64,000 bases of DNA. It comes from Streptomyces sp. NBC_01260 (GTDB lineage Bacteria > Actinomycetota > Actinomycetes > Streptomycetales > Streptomycetaceae). The notes beneath the pieces were generated by a model. That model was not told the origin of the DNA, did not search any database, and was given only the letters and a program-made list of their open reading frames with translations. Below are positions 42,873-52,308 of the stretch, in pieces. Position 1 is the first letter of the stretch, and each line of letters starts with the position of its first letter. Made by a program: the position numbers and the translations under genes. Location: the NCBI RefSeq assembly GCF_036226405.1, contig NZ_CP108464.1, positions 6,510,001 to 6,574,000 of the forward strand, written 5' to 3'.

Positions 42873-45584
42873 GTGGCTGAGACGGCATCGAAGAAGACGG
42901 CAGACAACCGACCGCGCCTGCTCCTGATGGACGGGCACTCCCTGGCGTACCGGGCGTTCTTTGCGCTGCCTGCGGAGAATTTCACGACCGGGGCGGGGCA
43001 GCCGACGAACGCGGTGTACGGCTTCGCGTCGATGCTGGCGAACACGTTGCGTGACGAGGCGCCGACGCATTTCGCGGTGGCGTTCGACGTGTCCCGCAAG
43101 ACCTGGCGCTCGGAGGAGTTCCCCGAGTACAAGGCGAACCGGTCGAAGACGCCGGACGAGTTCAAGGGCCAGGTCGAGCTGATCGGGGAGTTGCTCGACG
43201 CGATGCACGCCGACCGGTTCGCGGTCGACGGCTTCGAGGCGGACGATGTCATCGCCACGCTGGCGACCCAGGCCGAGGCGGCCGGGTTCGAGGTGCTGAT
43301 CGTCACCGGTGACCGGGACTCGTTCCAGCTGATCACGGACAACGTCACGGTGCTGTACCCGACCAAGGGTGTCTCGGAGCTGACGCGCTTCACCCCGGCG
43401 AAGGTCGAGGAGAAGTACGGGCTCACCCCGCAGCAGTACCCGGACTTCGCGGCGCTGCGCGGTGACCCGTCGGACAACCTTCCCGGCATTCCCGGCGTCG
43501 GCGAGAAGACGGCCGCGAAGTGGATCAACCAGTTCGGCTCGTTCGACGAGCTGGTGGCGCGGGCCGAGGAGGTCAAGGGCAAGGCCGGGCAGAATTTCCG
43601 CGACCACCTGGACGCGGTGCGGCTGAACCGGCGGCTGACCGAAATGGTCCGTGACGTGGCGCTGCCGAGGACCCCGGCCGATCTGGAGCGCGCCCCCTAC
43701 GACCGCACCGCGGTCACCGGTGTGCTCGATGTGCTGGAGATCCGCAACCCGAGCCTGCGCGAGCGGCTGCTGGCGGTGGACCCCGGCGCCGCCGAGGACG
43801 AGGCACCGGCACCCGCCGCGGGCATCGAGCTGGACGGCTCGGTGCTGGGCGCGGGCCAGGTCGCCCCGTGGCTGGCCGAGCACGGCGGGCAGCCGCTCGG
43901 CGTCGCCACGGTCGACACCTGGGCGTTCGGCAGCGGCACGGTCACCGAGATCGCGCTCGCCGCGGCCGGCGGGGCCGCCGCCTGGTTCGACCCCTCGCAG
44001 CTCGACGAGGCCGACGAGCAGGCGTTCGCGGCCTGGATCGCGGATGCCGGGCGGCCGAAGGTCATGCACAACGCGAAGAGCGCCATGCGGGTCTTCCCGG
44101 AGCACGGCTGGCGGATCGGAGGCGTCTCGATGGACACCGCGCTCGCCGCCTACCTGGTCAAGCCCGGCCGGCGTTCCTTCGCGCTGGACGCCCTCGCGGT
44201 GGAGTACCTGGGGCGGGAGCTGGCCCCGGCGGCCGCCTCCGACGGGCAGCTGGCCTTCGGCGCGGACGACCAGGCGGAGGCCGACGCCCTGATGACGCAG
44301 GCCCGTGCGGTCCTGGATCTCGGGGACGCGTTCACGACGCGGCTGAAGGAGGTCGGTGCCGCCGAGCTGCTCCACGACATGGAGCTGCCGACGTCCATCC
44401 TGCTCGCCCGCCTGGAACGGCACGGCATCGCGGCCGACCGGGCCCATCTGGAGGGCATGGAGCAGCAGTTCGCGGGCGCCGTGCAGCAGGCGGTCAAGGA
44501 GGCACACGCCGCGGTGGGCCGGGAGTTCAACCTCGGCTCGCCCAAGCAGCTCCAGGAAGTGCTCTTCGGCGAGCTGGGCCTGCCGAAGACGAAGAAGACG
44601 AAGACGGGTTTCACCACGGATGCCGACGCCCTGGCGTGGCTGGCCGCACAGACCGAGCACGAGCTGCCCGTCATCATGCTGCGCCACCGCGAGCAGGCGA
44701 AGCTCCGGGTGACGGTCGAGGGCCTGGTCAAGACGATCGCGGCGGACGGCCGCATCCACACCACGTTCAACCAGACGGTGGCGGCGACGGGCCGGCTCTC
44801 CTCGACCGACCCCAATCTGCAGAACATCCCCGTCCGTACGGACGAGGGCCGGGCGATCCGTCGCGGCTTCGTCGTCGGCGAGGGCTTCGAGTCGCTGATG
44901 ACGGCGGACTACAGCCAGATCGAACTGCGGGTGATGGCCCACCTCTCCGAGGACGCGGGCCTGATCGAGGCCTTCACCTCCGGCGAGGACCTGCACACCA
45001 CGGTCGCCTCGCAGGTCTTCGGCGTCGAGAAGCCGGCGGTCGACCCGGAGATGCGGCGCAAGATCAAGGCCATGAGCTACGGGCTGGCCTACGGTCTCTC
45101 CGCGTTCGGCCTCTCCCAGCAGCTGAACATCGAGGCGGGCGAGGCCCGCGGTCTGATGGACACCTACTTCGAGCGGTTCGGCGGGGTCCGCGACTATCTG
45201 CACCGGGTGGTGGAGGAGGCCCGTGCCACCGGCTACACGGAGACGGTCTTCGGCCGCCGCCGCTACCTGCCGGACCTGAACAGCGACAACCGCCAGCGCC
45301 GGGAGACGGCCGAGCGGATGGCGCTCAACGCACCGATCCAGGGCACTGCCGCGGACATCGTCAAGGTCGCGATGCTCCACGTCGACCGGGCGCTCACCGA
45401 GGCGAAGCTGGAGTCGCGGATGCTGCTCCAGGTGCACGACGAAATCGTGCTGGAGATCGCCGCGGGTGAGCGCGAGCAGGTGGAGCGCATCCTGCGCCAC
45501 GAGATGTCGACGGCGGTGCGGCTGCGCGCTCCGCTGGACGTGTCGGTCGGCGTGGGCAGGGACTGGGAGTCCGCCGCGCACTGA
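42873..45584 (+). CDS. polA: DNA polymerase I
   Basis: A 903-residue replication and repair polymerase. N-terminal 5'-nuclease domain: LLLMDGHSLAYRAFFAL, the metal site DGFEADDVIATLA and GDRDSFQLI, then the helix-hairpin-helix LPGIPGVGEKTAAKW. The middle domain (about 310-480) resembles the 3'-5' exonuclease but lacks its DxE motif, so proofreading is probably absent, as in other actinobacteria. Polymerase motifs: A ADYSQIELRVMAHLS, B RRKIKAMSYGLAYGLSAFGL, and C LLQVHDEIVLE. The start is GTG at 42873; the longer open frame upstream overlaps the divergent gene. Confidence 0.98.
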   Translation: MAETASKKTADNRPRLLLMDGHSLAYRAFFALPAENFTTGAGQPTNAVYGFASMLANTLRDEAPTHFAVAFDVSRKTWRSEEFPEYKANRSKTPDEFKGQVELIGELLDAMHADRFAVDGFEADDVIATLATQAEAAGFEVLIVTGDRDSFQLITDNVTVLYPTKGVSELTRFTPAKVEEKYGLTPQQYPDFAALRGDPSDNLPGIPGVGEKTAAKWINQFGSFDELVARAEEVKGKAGQNFRDHLDAVRLNRRLTEMVRDVALPRTPADLERAPYDRTAVTGVLDVLEIRNPSLRERLLAVDPGAAEDEAPAPAAGIELDGSVLGAGQVAPWLAEHGGQPLGVATVDTWAFGSGTVTEIALAAAGGAAAWFDPSQLDEADEQAFAAWIADAGRPKVMHNAKSAMRVFPEHGWRIGGVSMDTALAAYLVKPGRRSFALDALAVEYLGRELAPAAASDGQLAFGADDQAEADALMTQARAVLDLGDAFTTRLKEVGAAELLHDMELPTSILLARLERHGIAADRAHLEGMEQQFAGAVQQAVKEAHAAVGREFNLGSPKQLQEVLFGELGLPKTKKTKTGFTTDADALAWLAAQTEHELPVIMLRHREQAKLRVTVEGLVKTIAADGRIHTTFNQTVAATGRLSSTDPNLQNIPVRTDEGRAIRRGFVVGEGFESLMTADYSQIELRVMAHLSEDAGLIEAFTSGEDLHTTVASQVFGVEKPAVDPEMRRKIKAMSYGLAYGLSAFGLSQQLNIEAGEARGLMDTYFERFGGVRDYLHRVVEEARATGYTETVFGRRRYLPDLNSDNRQRRETAERMALNAPIQGTAADIVKVAMLHVDRALTEAKLESRMLLQVHDEIVLEIAAGEREQVERILRHEMSTAVRLRAPLDVSVGVGRDWESAAH

Positions 45585-45612
45585 CGGACAGGGCTTCGGG
45601 GGCGTCCCGCCC

Positions 45613-46485
45613 TCAGTCGTCGGACGGGCTCGTCTTCCGGGCCCGTCCGGCGACGGGGAGCGACGGTGCGCCGGTGCCGCCGCGGCCCGGGAGCCGCATC
45701 CACACCCCGTACAGCACCAGTCCCGCCGCCAGTCCGGCGCCCGCGCCGAAGCACGCGGTCGGGATGATGTCGAGCGGTGTGTCGAGGTGCCCGAAGTACG
45801 CGTACCAGCGCGCGCACCGGTGAACGATGCCCAGCAGCACGCACAGGCCGATGGCACCGCCCGCGTACCACCGGGCCCGGCGGTCGAGCACGGGTACGGA
45901 GGCCGGCGCCGGCTGTTCGCCGGTGCGCCGCAGCGCGGACACGGTGAACCAGGTGAGCACGGTCAGCGCCAGTGCCGAAGTGCCGTACTGCACCAGCTGG
46001 AACACCGGGTACCCGCCCGCGTCTTGGCCGAGCACCGGCACCAGCCGCACCCCCCACCGGCCGTGGTGGGTGAACGCGTCCCAGACGACATGCGTACCGG
46101 CCCCGATGACCGCCGACGCCACGAACCACGCACCGTCCCGGACACTCCGCGGTCCCCGCCCCGGTGCACGGCGGGCTCCCCGCACCAGGGCGTACACCCG
46201 CCCCTGACGGTTGTGCGGCAGCAGCGCCACCAGTGGTTCGCGCAGCAGCAGCCACAGCGCCACGGTCGCCGCGGTGATGAGGACATCCACCGTGAACACG
46301 CCCCACACCGCGTGAGTCACCTGCCCGAACTCCATGGCGCCCGGAATGGCGGTGTCCGCGTAGTACGTGATGTCGGGGGCGAACGAACCGGCGACGAGGG
46401 CCGAGGCGACGAGCGGCCCGCGCCCCGTTCCGTCGCGGTGGAGCCCCGGCAGGACGGCTGCGGCATGGCTGAGGGTGAACGGCAT
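45613..46485 (-). CDS. DUF4184 family membrane protein
   Basis: A 290-residue membrane protein of unknown function. It starts with the family signature MPFTLSHAAAVLPGL and APDITYYAD, and contains GTHVVWDAFTHHGRWG, whose His and Asp residues resemble a metal site of membrane-bound hydrolases. Six or so hydrophobic segments are visible. The last codons lie in a copy of the dispersed GCCCGTCCGGCG repeat (45621-45649). It is convergent with polA, 28 bp apart. Confidence 0.88.
   Translation of the reverse strand: MPFTLSHAAAVLPGLHRDGTGRGPLVASALVAGSFAPDITYYADTAIPGAMEFGQVTHAVWGVFTVDVLITAATVALWLLLREPLVALLPHNRQGRVYALVRGARRAPGRGPRSVRDGAWFVASAVIGAGTHVVWDAFTHHGRWGVRLVPVLGQDAGGYPVFQLVQYGTSALALTVLTWFTVSALRRTGEQPAPASVPVLDRRARWYAGGAIGLCVLLGIVHRCARWYAYFGHLDTPLDIIPTACFGAGAGLAAGLVLYGVWMRLPGRGGTGAPSLPVAGRARKTSPSDD
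45621..45649. repeat. Inverted repeat related to the dispersed element at 6193-6271
   Basis: CGGACGGGC (45621-45629) pairs perfectly with GCCCGTCCG (45641-45649) around an 11-base loop. The right arm continues as GCCCGTCCGGCG, the core of the repeat at 6195 and its complement at 6260 and 6299. It lies inside the 3' coding end of the DUF4184 gene and probably also ends the convergent polA transcript. Confidence 0.65.
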
Positions 46486-46671
46486 GGTGGAAGTATGTGT
46501 GAGCCGCCGTCACACAAGCGCCGCCCCCTGTACACCTGGTGATCCGGAACGTGAGAAACCGGTGAGAAGCGGTGAGGCCGCTGTGTTCGGGCGGCACAAG
46601 TTGCCGTAGGGTCGCCTGAGTCCAGGCGCAGGGGAGCGCGGACAGCCGACGACGGGGAGGGCCCACACGTT

Positions 46672-48354
46672 ATGGCAGTGCAATTCGGTCGCCGACTGCG
46701 CAGAGGGGCGACCACCACTGCTGTGGCCGCCGCCGCTGTCGCGGCACTCTCCGCCTCGCAGGCCCCCGGTTCGCCCCTGGTCGCGTCCGAGGACGACCAG
46801 CCGGCCGCGGGTGCGACGCCCTCGGACGACAACGCGGCCTCCGGCAACTCGCCCTACTTCACGGACCTGCCGCCGCTGAACACGCCCGGCAAGCCCGGTG
46901 CCTCAGCCGATCTGCCGGTGACGGGCAGTGCCGAATCGGGCATACCGGCCTCGATCCTGGCGGCGTACAAGAAGACCCAGCAGACCGTCGCCGGCACGGA
47001 CGCCGCCTGCCGGCTGCCGTGGCAGCTCCTCGCCGCGATCGGCAAGGTCGAGTCCGGCCAGGCCCGCGGCGGCCGCGTCGACGCGCAGGGCACCACGCTG
47101 TCCCCGATCCTCGGCCCGGCCCTCAACGGCCAGGGGTTCGCCCTGATCAAGGACACCGACAACGGCGCCTACGACGGGGACTCGACGCACGACCGCGCGG
47201 TCGGCCCGATGCAGTTCATCCCGTCCACCTGGGAGACCTGGGGCCAGGACGGCAACGGCGACGGCCGCGAGGACCCCAACAACATCTACGACGCGGCGCT
47301 CGCCGCCGGACGCTACCTCTGCGCCGGCTCCCGCGACCTGTCGCTCGCCGCGGACCTGGACCGGGCGGTCCTGAGCTACAACCACTCGGACGAGTATCTG
47401 CGTACCGTCCGCTCCTGGTTCGACTACTACAAGCGCGGCACTCATGAGGTCCCGGACGGCAGCGGCGTCCTGCCGGCCGGCCCCGGCACCGGTACGGACA
47501 CCCCGCGTCCCGGCCGCCCCGACACCACGACGTCGCCGTCACCGTCGCCCTCGCCGCACGGTTCGAAGACCCCGAAGCCTCCTTCGAAGCCGAGCCCCTC
47601 CCCGACGGACCCGGGCGGTCCGGCCGGCAAGCCGTCGTACCCGCCGCCGACTCCCGGTCCCACGCCGTCCCAGACCCTGGCCGGGCTGAAGAACGCGGGC
47701 ACCGGCCCGCTGACCGCCACGGCGGGCGACGCCTTCGCCGAGCGGATCAAGGTGCGGGCGCGGAACGGCTTCGGCGGTCCGCTCGCCAAGGTGTCCGTGA
47801 CCTTCGCCATCACCGGGGACACGGACGCGGCGTTCGCAGGCGGGAAGCGCACCGTCATCCTCGCCACCGGCGCCGACGGCACGGTCACCGCACCAGTGCT
47901 GAAGGCGGGCGAGAAGACGGGTGAGTTCGCCGTGCGCGCGACGGCCACCGGCACCTCGCTGCCCGCCGTCAGCTACCCCGCGACGGTCACCGCCCGGCAG
48001 GCCGACGCGATCGCCAGGACCGACACCGGGAAGCTGACCGCCGCGCCCGGCGCCACCTTCGCCGACATCGAGGTCGCGGCCACGTACAAGGAGGCGGTCG
48101 CCCACGGCGTCGCCGTCACCGCCACCATGATCACCGACGACGAGAAGCCGGTCGAGAACGACAAGGGCCCGTACTTCGAGGAGAAGGACGGCAAGCAGGT
48201 CCGTTCCCTCACGGACCTGAGCACCGACGCCGACGGCAAGCTCGTCCTCTCGAAGATCCACGCCGGCGACACGGCGGGCACGTACAAGCTGCGCCTCACC
48301 ACCGAGGGCGGCGCCACCGTCATCATCGAGCTCACGGTCGAGGCCGCGGCCTGA
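46672..48354 (+). CDS. Secreted lytic transglycosylase with C-terminal beta domains
   Basis: A 560-residue secreted murein hydrolase. A signal-like N-terminus (RRLRRGATTTAVAAAAVAAL) precedes a linker and a transglycosylase (SLT) domain at about 90-255, with catalytic Glu127 in AAIGKVESGQARGG, GPMQFIPSTWETWGQDGNGDG, and VLSYNHSDEYLRTV. A Pro/Ser/Thr-rich linker (about 260-340) follows, then two Ig-like repeats (about 345-450 and 450-560) that start with similar LTAxxGDxFAE/LTAAPGATFAD segments. It cleaves peptidoglycan glycan chains during growth or sporulation. A small stem (CGCCTG/CAGGCG at 46613-46628) lies in its leader. It ends at a terminator. Confidence 0.92.
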   Translation: MAVQFGRRLRRGATTTAVAAAAVAALSASQAPGSPLVASEDDQPAAGATPSDDNAASGNSPYFTDLPPLNTPGKPGASADLPVTGSAESGIPASILAAYKKTQQTVAGTDAACRLPWQLLAAIGKVESGQARGGRVDAQGTTLSPILGPALNGQGFALIKDTDNGAYDGDSTHDRAVGPMQFIPSTWETWGQDGNGDGREDPNNIYDAALAAGRYLCAGSRDLSLAADLDRAVLSYNHSDEYLRTVRSWFDYYKRGTHEVPDGSGVLPAGPGTGTDTPRPGRPDTTTSPSPSPSPHGSKTPKPPSKPSPSPTDPGGPAGKPSYPPPTPGPTPSQTLAGLKNAGTGPLTATAGDAFAERIKVRARNGFGGPLAKVSVTFAITGDTDAAFAGGKRTVILATGADGTVTAPVLKAGEKTGEFAVRATATGTSLPAVSYPATVTARQADAIARTDTGKLTAAPGATFADIEVAATYKEAVAHGVAVTATMITDDEKPVENDKGPYFEEKDGKQVRSLTDLSTDADGKLVLSKIHAGDTAGTYKLRLTTEGGATVIIELTVEAAA

Positions 48355-48369
48355 CCGAACCGTCACCCG

Positions 48370-48408
48370 GAACAGCCCCTTCGCCGAGACCCGGCGGAGG
48401 GGCTGTTC
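48370..48408 (+). terminator. Terminator after the transglycosylase gene
   Basis: GAACAGCCCCT (48370-48380) pairs perfectly with 48398-48408, enclosing a smaller GCC/GGC pair. It lies 16 bp after the stop codon. Confidence 0.88.
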
Positions 48409-48491
48409 TACGTGTTCTCATCTCGCGCCCCGGTTGCTACGGTGCCCCAGCCCTGACGACCCATCAGCTACACGCTCCCGGGAGGCCGAGC

Positions 48492-48629
48492 ATGCGTGCC
48501 CTCGTCGCCGCCGCCATCGGACTGGCCGCCGCTCTCGCCCTCGTGCTCACCATCAGCGCGGTGGGCGCACCACCCGGCGAGACCTCGCCCAAACCCCTGC
48601 TGACCACGGTCCCGGGCCCCAAGAACTAG
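48492..48629 (+). CDS. Small Streptomyces membrane peptide (SPW_0924-like)
   Basis: A 45-residue gene with one N-terminal hydrophobic helix (LVAAAIGLAAALALVLTI) and a conserved-looking tail GETSPKPLLTTVPG. I recognise this as a small family widespread in Streptomyces (SPW_0924 type). The ATG at 48492 has GGGAGG at a suitable distance. The role is unknown; a membrane-associated or exported peptide is likely. It is followed by a tandem repeat and the DUF3068 gene on the same strand and may share its transcript. Confidence 0.8.
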   Translation: MRALVAAAIGLAAALALVLTISAVGAPPGETSPKPLLTTVPGPKN

Positions 48630-48636
48630 CCGTCCG

Positions 48637-48692
48637 CCGCGCAACACCGTCACACCGCGCAACGCCGTCCGCACCGCACAACGCCGTCCGCA
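48637..48692. repeat. Three tandem 18-19-bp repeats
   Basis: Units at 48637-48654, 48655-48673 and 48674-48692 follow the pattern CCGCGCAACGCCGTCCGCA with a few changes. They fill the space between the small peptide gene and the DUF3068 gene. Confidence 0.75.
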
Positions 48693-48719
48693 CCACGGAA
48701 TGCAGAGGGAGGACACCCC

Positions 48720-49727
48720 ATGCGCCGCCGAGCCAGCCTCGTACTCCTGGCCTTCGCCGTCTTCTTCGCCGCACTGTCACCGCTGCTGCGCTGGTACGCC
48801 TTCCCGCGGCTGGCGAAGATCCCGCCGAACCAGTACCAGGAGACGGTGCTGGAGGCGAAGCCCGCGACCCTGCTCGACTACAGCACCCTCACGGCCAAGA
48901 AGGTCGACAAGATCACCATCGTGCAGACCCTCAAGGGCAATGTGGAGGAGTCCGAGAAGATCGAACGCAGCGCCGGCCGCGACGTCGTCGTCTGGGACGC
49001 CCTCTCCTATGTCCAGGGCCCCGACGGCAAGATGGTCTCCAAGATCCCCGAGCGCTACATCTTCGACGCGCACAGCCAGGCCCCGGTCCACGCCACCGGC
49101 GAAATGGTGGACGGCGACCGGGTCAGCCGCGAGGGCATCGAGTACAAGTGGCCCTTCCTCACCGAGAAGCGCGACTACGAGTACTTCGACGCCCAGACCC
49201 GCACCAGCTCACCCATCCACTACAAGGGCACCCAGACCTTCCGCGGTCTGAAGGTCTACTACTTCGAGCAGACCGTCCCGTGGACCAAGGTCCCCATGCC
49301 GAAGACGATGCCCATCAAGGGCATCACCCCGCAGCAGATCGCCAAGACCGGAATGACCCGCTGGTACACCACCAAGCGGATGTTCTGGGTCGACCCCGTC
49401 ACCGGGGCGCCGGTCAACGGCGAGGAGATCCACAAGGAGGAGATGCGGAACGCGAAGGCGATGGGCATGCCCAAGGACACCGTCACCGTGTTCGCCGGGG
49501 ACGTGAAGATGCGCGAGGACTACATCGCCTCGATCGTCGACCAGGTCAAGTCCCAGCGCCTGCTGGTCCTGCTGCTGACCTCGTACCTGCCCTGGGGCTT
49601 CCTCTTCCTCGGCGCCGCGCTCCTGGCCCTCGCGCTCTGGCTGGAGGCGCGCTCCCGGCGGCCGGGCACACCGAGGCCGCACATCGCACCGGATCCGGTC
49701 CCCGACCCGGAACCTACTCCCGCTTGA
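48720..49727 (+). CDS. DUF3068 / PorA-like family membrane protein
   Basis: A 335-residue protein of the DUF3068 family, which NCBI names porin PorA family. There is one N-terminal hydrophobic helix (LVLLAFAVFFAALSPLL), a large extracytoplasmic domain rich in charged beta segments (YQETVLEAKPATLLDY, RYIFDAHSQAPVHATGE), and a C-terminal helix (LLVLLLTSYLPWGFLFLGAALLAL) followed by a Pro-rich cytosolic tail. The function is not established in Streptomyces, which lacks a mycolate outer membrane. The 3' end overlaps the hrpB 3' end by 14 bp. Confidence 0.85.
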   Translation: MRRRASLVLLAFAVFFAALSPLLRWYAFPRLAKIPPNQYQETVLEAKPATLLDYSTLTAKKVDKITIVQTLKGNVEESEKIERSAGRDVVVWDALSYVQGPDGKMVSKIPERYIFDAHSQAPVHATGEMVDGDRVSREGIEYKWPFLTEKRDYEYFDAQTRTSSPIHYKGTQTFRGLKVYYFEQTVPWTKVPMPKTMPIKGITPQQIAKTGMTRWYTTKRMFWVDPVTGAPVNGEEIHKEEMRNAKAMGMPKDTVTVFAGDVKMREDYIASIVDQVKSQRLLVLLLTSYLPWGFLFLGAALLALALWLEARSRRPGTPRPHIAPDPVPDPEPTPA

Positions 49728-52215
49728 GCCGGGCCTTGGTGAACCGGGTCGCCTCCACCGTCGTCGGGTCCTCGGGCCACGGGTGCTTCGGGTAGCGGCC
49801 GCGGAGCTCCGCGCGCACCGCCTTGTAGCCCTCCTGCCAGAACGACGCGAGATCGGCTGTCACCGCGGCCGGGCGGCCGGCGGGGGAGAGCAGATGGACC
49901 AGGACCGGTACCCCGGCCACCCGCGGGGTCTCCTGGAGACCGAACAGCTCCTGGAGCTTCACCGCGAGCACGGGCTGCGCCCCGCCGTACTCCACCCTGA
50001 TCCGCGAACCGCTCGGCACCTCGATCCGCTCCGGAGCCAGCTCGTCCAGCCGGGCCCCCTCGCCGGTCGCCCACGGCAGGAGCCGGCGCAGCGCCTGCCC
50101 GGCGTCGATCCCGGCGAGCGCGGAGCGGCGCCGGGCCCGCGACAGCTCGGGCTCCAGCCACTCCTCGGTACGGTTCAGCAGCGCCTCGTCCGACACATCC
50201 GGCCAGGGCGCGCCCAGCTCCCGGTGCAGGAAGGCCAGCCGCTCCCGCAGCGCTCCGGTGTCCCGGGTCCAGCGCAGCAGGCCGAGACCCTCCCGCCGCA
50301 GGCCCTCCAGCAGGGCCTCGCGGACCAGGGCGGGTTCCGGCTGCTTCAGCGGGCGCGCCGACAGCTCGATGGCGCCGAGGCGTTCCACCCGGCGGGCCAC
50401 CACGTCGCGGCCGTCCCAGCGGACCTCCTCGCCCGCGAACCGCAGGTGCCCGGCGGCCAGCCGCGCCGTGTCCTCGTCGATCACCGCGGCGAGCCGGACC
50501 CGCGCGGACGCCGACTGGGCCGGACGGTCCGCGACCGCGACCGCGAGCCACGCCGCACTGCGCAGCCGTGAGCCGTCCCGCAGCTCCGCGCCCGTGCCGG
50601 ACGCCATCAGGAACGTCCCCTCGCCCCGGGCCCGCGCCACCCGCTCCGGGAAGGCCAGGGCCGCCACCAGGCCGACGGCGGCATCGTCCGGGCCGGATCC
50701 GCCGCCGTCGGCGCCCTTGGACGAGGAGGACAGCCGCCGCACCTCCTGGCGCCAGCGGGCCGCGTAGGAGTCCTTGCCCTGGCGCGCGGTGCGCAACGCG
50801 GCCGCCAGGTCGTCCCCGTACTCCCGGGGCGGTTCCTCGCTCAGCAGCGCCACCACCTCCGCGGCCCGGCGTCCGCCGACCGAGGCCGCCCCGTCCAGCA
50901 GCGCCCTGGCCAGCCGCGGATGCAGCCCCAGCCGCGACATCCGGACACCCCGCTCGGTCACCCGCCCGTCCGGGCCCACCGCGCCGACCGCGGTGAGCAC
51001 CTCGTGGGCCGCGCCCATCGCACCGGCCGGGGGCGCGTCGAGCAGCGCGAGTCCGGTTGCCCGCGGATCGCCCCAGCAGGCCGCCTGGAGCGCGAACGCC
51101 GCCAGGTCGGCCACCTTGATCTCCGGGGAGGGGAACCGCGCGAGCCGCCCGTCCTCGGCCTGCTCCCAGCAGCGGTAGACCGCCCCGGGTGCCTCGCGGC
51201 CGGCCCGGCCCGCGCGCTGGCGGCCCGACGCCTGCGAGGCCCGTACCGTCGTCAGCGCGCTCAGACCGCGGGCGTGATCGGTGCGCGGCTCCCTGGCCAG
51301 CCCCGAGTCGACGACGGTCCGCACCCCCGGCACGGTCAGCGACGACTCCGCCACCGAGGTCGCCAGCACCACCCGCCGCCCCTCGGCCGAACCGGCCAGC
51401 ACCGCGTCCTGCACCGCCGCCGGGGCCCGCCCGTGCACCTGCAGCACCTCGGCCGCGATGCCGGACAGCTGCCCCGCCACCCGGCCGATCTCGCCGACCC
51501 CGGGCAGGAAGCACAGCACGTCGCCGTCCCGCTCGGCCAGCGCCCGCCGCACCACCGAGGCGACATGGGCCAGCAGCGCCGGATCGACCCTCATCCCGTG
51601 CGGCGGCTTCACCGGCCGGACCGGTGGCGCCCAGACCACCTCCACCGGGTACGAGACGCCCTGCGCCTCGACCACGGGGGCGTCGCCGAGCAGCCGGGCC
51701 CAGCCCTGCGCGTCCGTCGTCGCCGACGCGGCGACCAGGCGTAGATCGGGCCGGATCGCCGCCCGTACGTCGAGGAGGAACGCGGCCACCGTGTCCGCGT
51801 CCAGATGGCGCTCGTGGCACTCGTCGATGATCACGGCATCGATTCCGGACAGCTCCTGGTCGCGCTGGAGCCGCTGCAGCAGCACGCCGGTGGTGACCAC
51901 CTCCACCACGGTGTCCGGCCCCACCACCCGTTCCCCGCGCACGGTGAACCCGACCCGCTCGCCGGCCCGCTCGCCGAGCAGCCAGGCCATCCGCCGCGCC
52001 GCAGCACGGGCCGCGATCCGCCGGGGTTCGGCGACCACGACCCGGCGCACCGGTCCGTCACCGGTCAGCCCGGCCAGGACCAGGGGGACGAGGGTGGTCT
52101 TGCCGGTGCCGGGGGGTGCGCACAGCACGGCGACACCGCGGTCGTCGAGGGCCCGCCGCAGTGCGGGCACGGCGGTGCGGACGGGCAGCTGGTCCAGGGC
52201 GTCGGTGCGGATCAC
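49714..52215 (-). CDS. hrpB: ATP-dependent helicase HrpB
   Basis: An 833-residue DExH-box helicase. Walker A is APPGTGKTT, the DExH motif is IDECHERHLDAD, SAT is ASATTD, and the helicase C-terminal motifs include VVLATSVAESSLTVPGVRTVVDSG and QRAGRAGR. The HrpB-specific C-terminal domain is present, including GTFLMASGTGAEL and YPKHPWPEDP near the end. HrpB is probably an RNA helicase. It starts at GTG 52215, and its end overlaps the convergent DUF3068 gene by 14 bp without any terminator. Confidence 0.95.
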   Translation of the reverse strand: MIRTDALDQLPVRTAVPALRRALDDRGVAVLCAPPGTGKTTLVPLVLAGLTGDGPVRRVVVAEPRRIAARAAARRMAWLLGERAGERVGFTVRGERVVGPDTVVEVVTTGVLLQRLQRDQELSGIDAVIIDECHERHLDADTVAAFLLDVRAAIRPDLRLVAASATTDAQGWARLLGDAPVVEAQGVSYPVEVVWAPPVRPVKPPHGMRVDPALLAHVASVVRRALAERDGDVLCFLPGVGEIGRVAGQLSGIAAEVLQVHGRAPAAVQDAVLAGSAEGRRVVLATSVAESSLTVPGVRTVVDSGLAREPRTDHARGLSALTTVRASQASGRQRAGRAGREAPGAVYRCWEQAEDGRLARFPSPEIKVADLAAFALQAACWGDPRATGLALLDAPPAGAMGAAHEVLTAVGAVGPDGRVTERGVRMSRLGLHPRLARALLDGAASVGGRRAAEVVALLSEEPPREYGDDLAAALRTARQGKDSYAARWRQEVRRLSSSSKGADGGGSGPDDAAVGLVAALAFPERVARARGEGTFLMASGTGAELRDGSRLRSAAWLAVAVADRPAQSASARVRLAAVIDEDTARLAAGHLRFAGEEVRWDGRDVVARRVERLGAIELSARPLKQPEPALVREALLEGLRREGLGLLRWTRDTGALRERLAFLHRELGAPWPDVSDEALLNRTEEWLEPELSRARRRSALAGIDAGQALRRLLPWATGEGARLDELAPERIEVPSGSRIRVEYGGAQPVLAVKLQELFGLQETPRVAGVPVLVHLLSPAGRPAAVTADLASFWQEGYKAVRAELRGRYPKHPWPEDPTTVEATRFTKARLKRE

Positions 52216-52263
52216 GCCCCCAGTCTCGTACCCCCGGGGACCGGCCCCTTCACCGGACGGTGT

Positions 52264-52308
52264 TCAGCCCCGCGCGCATCAGTCCCGCACGCATCAGTCC
52301 CGCGCGCA
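52264..52308. repeat. Three tandem 15-bp repeats spanning a stop codon
   Basis: TCAGCCCCGCGCGCA (52264-52278), TCAGTCCCGCACGCA (52279-52293) and TCAGTCCCGCGCGCA (52294-52308) are contiguous. Each starts with TCA, the complement of TGA, so on the minus strand the methyltransferase stop codon is repeated in frame at 15-bp intervals. Confidence 0.9.

Noticed and set aside
46486..46671. c-di-AMP (ydaO-type) riboswitch before the lytic transglycosylase gene
   Set aside because: Such riboswitches precede some Streptomyces cell-wall hydrolase genes, but I could not find the conserved ydaO core or its pairing; only a small 6-bp hairpin is present.
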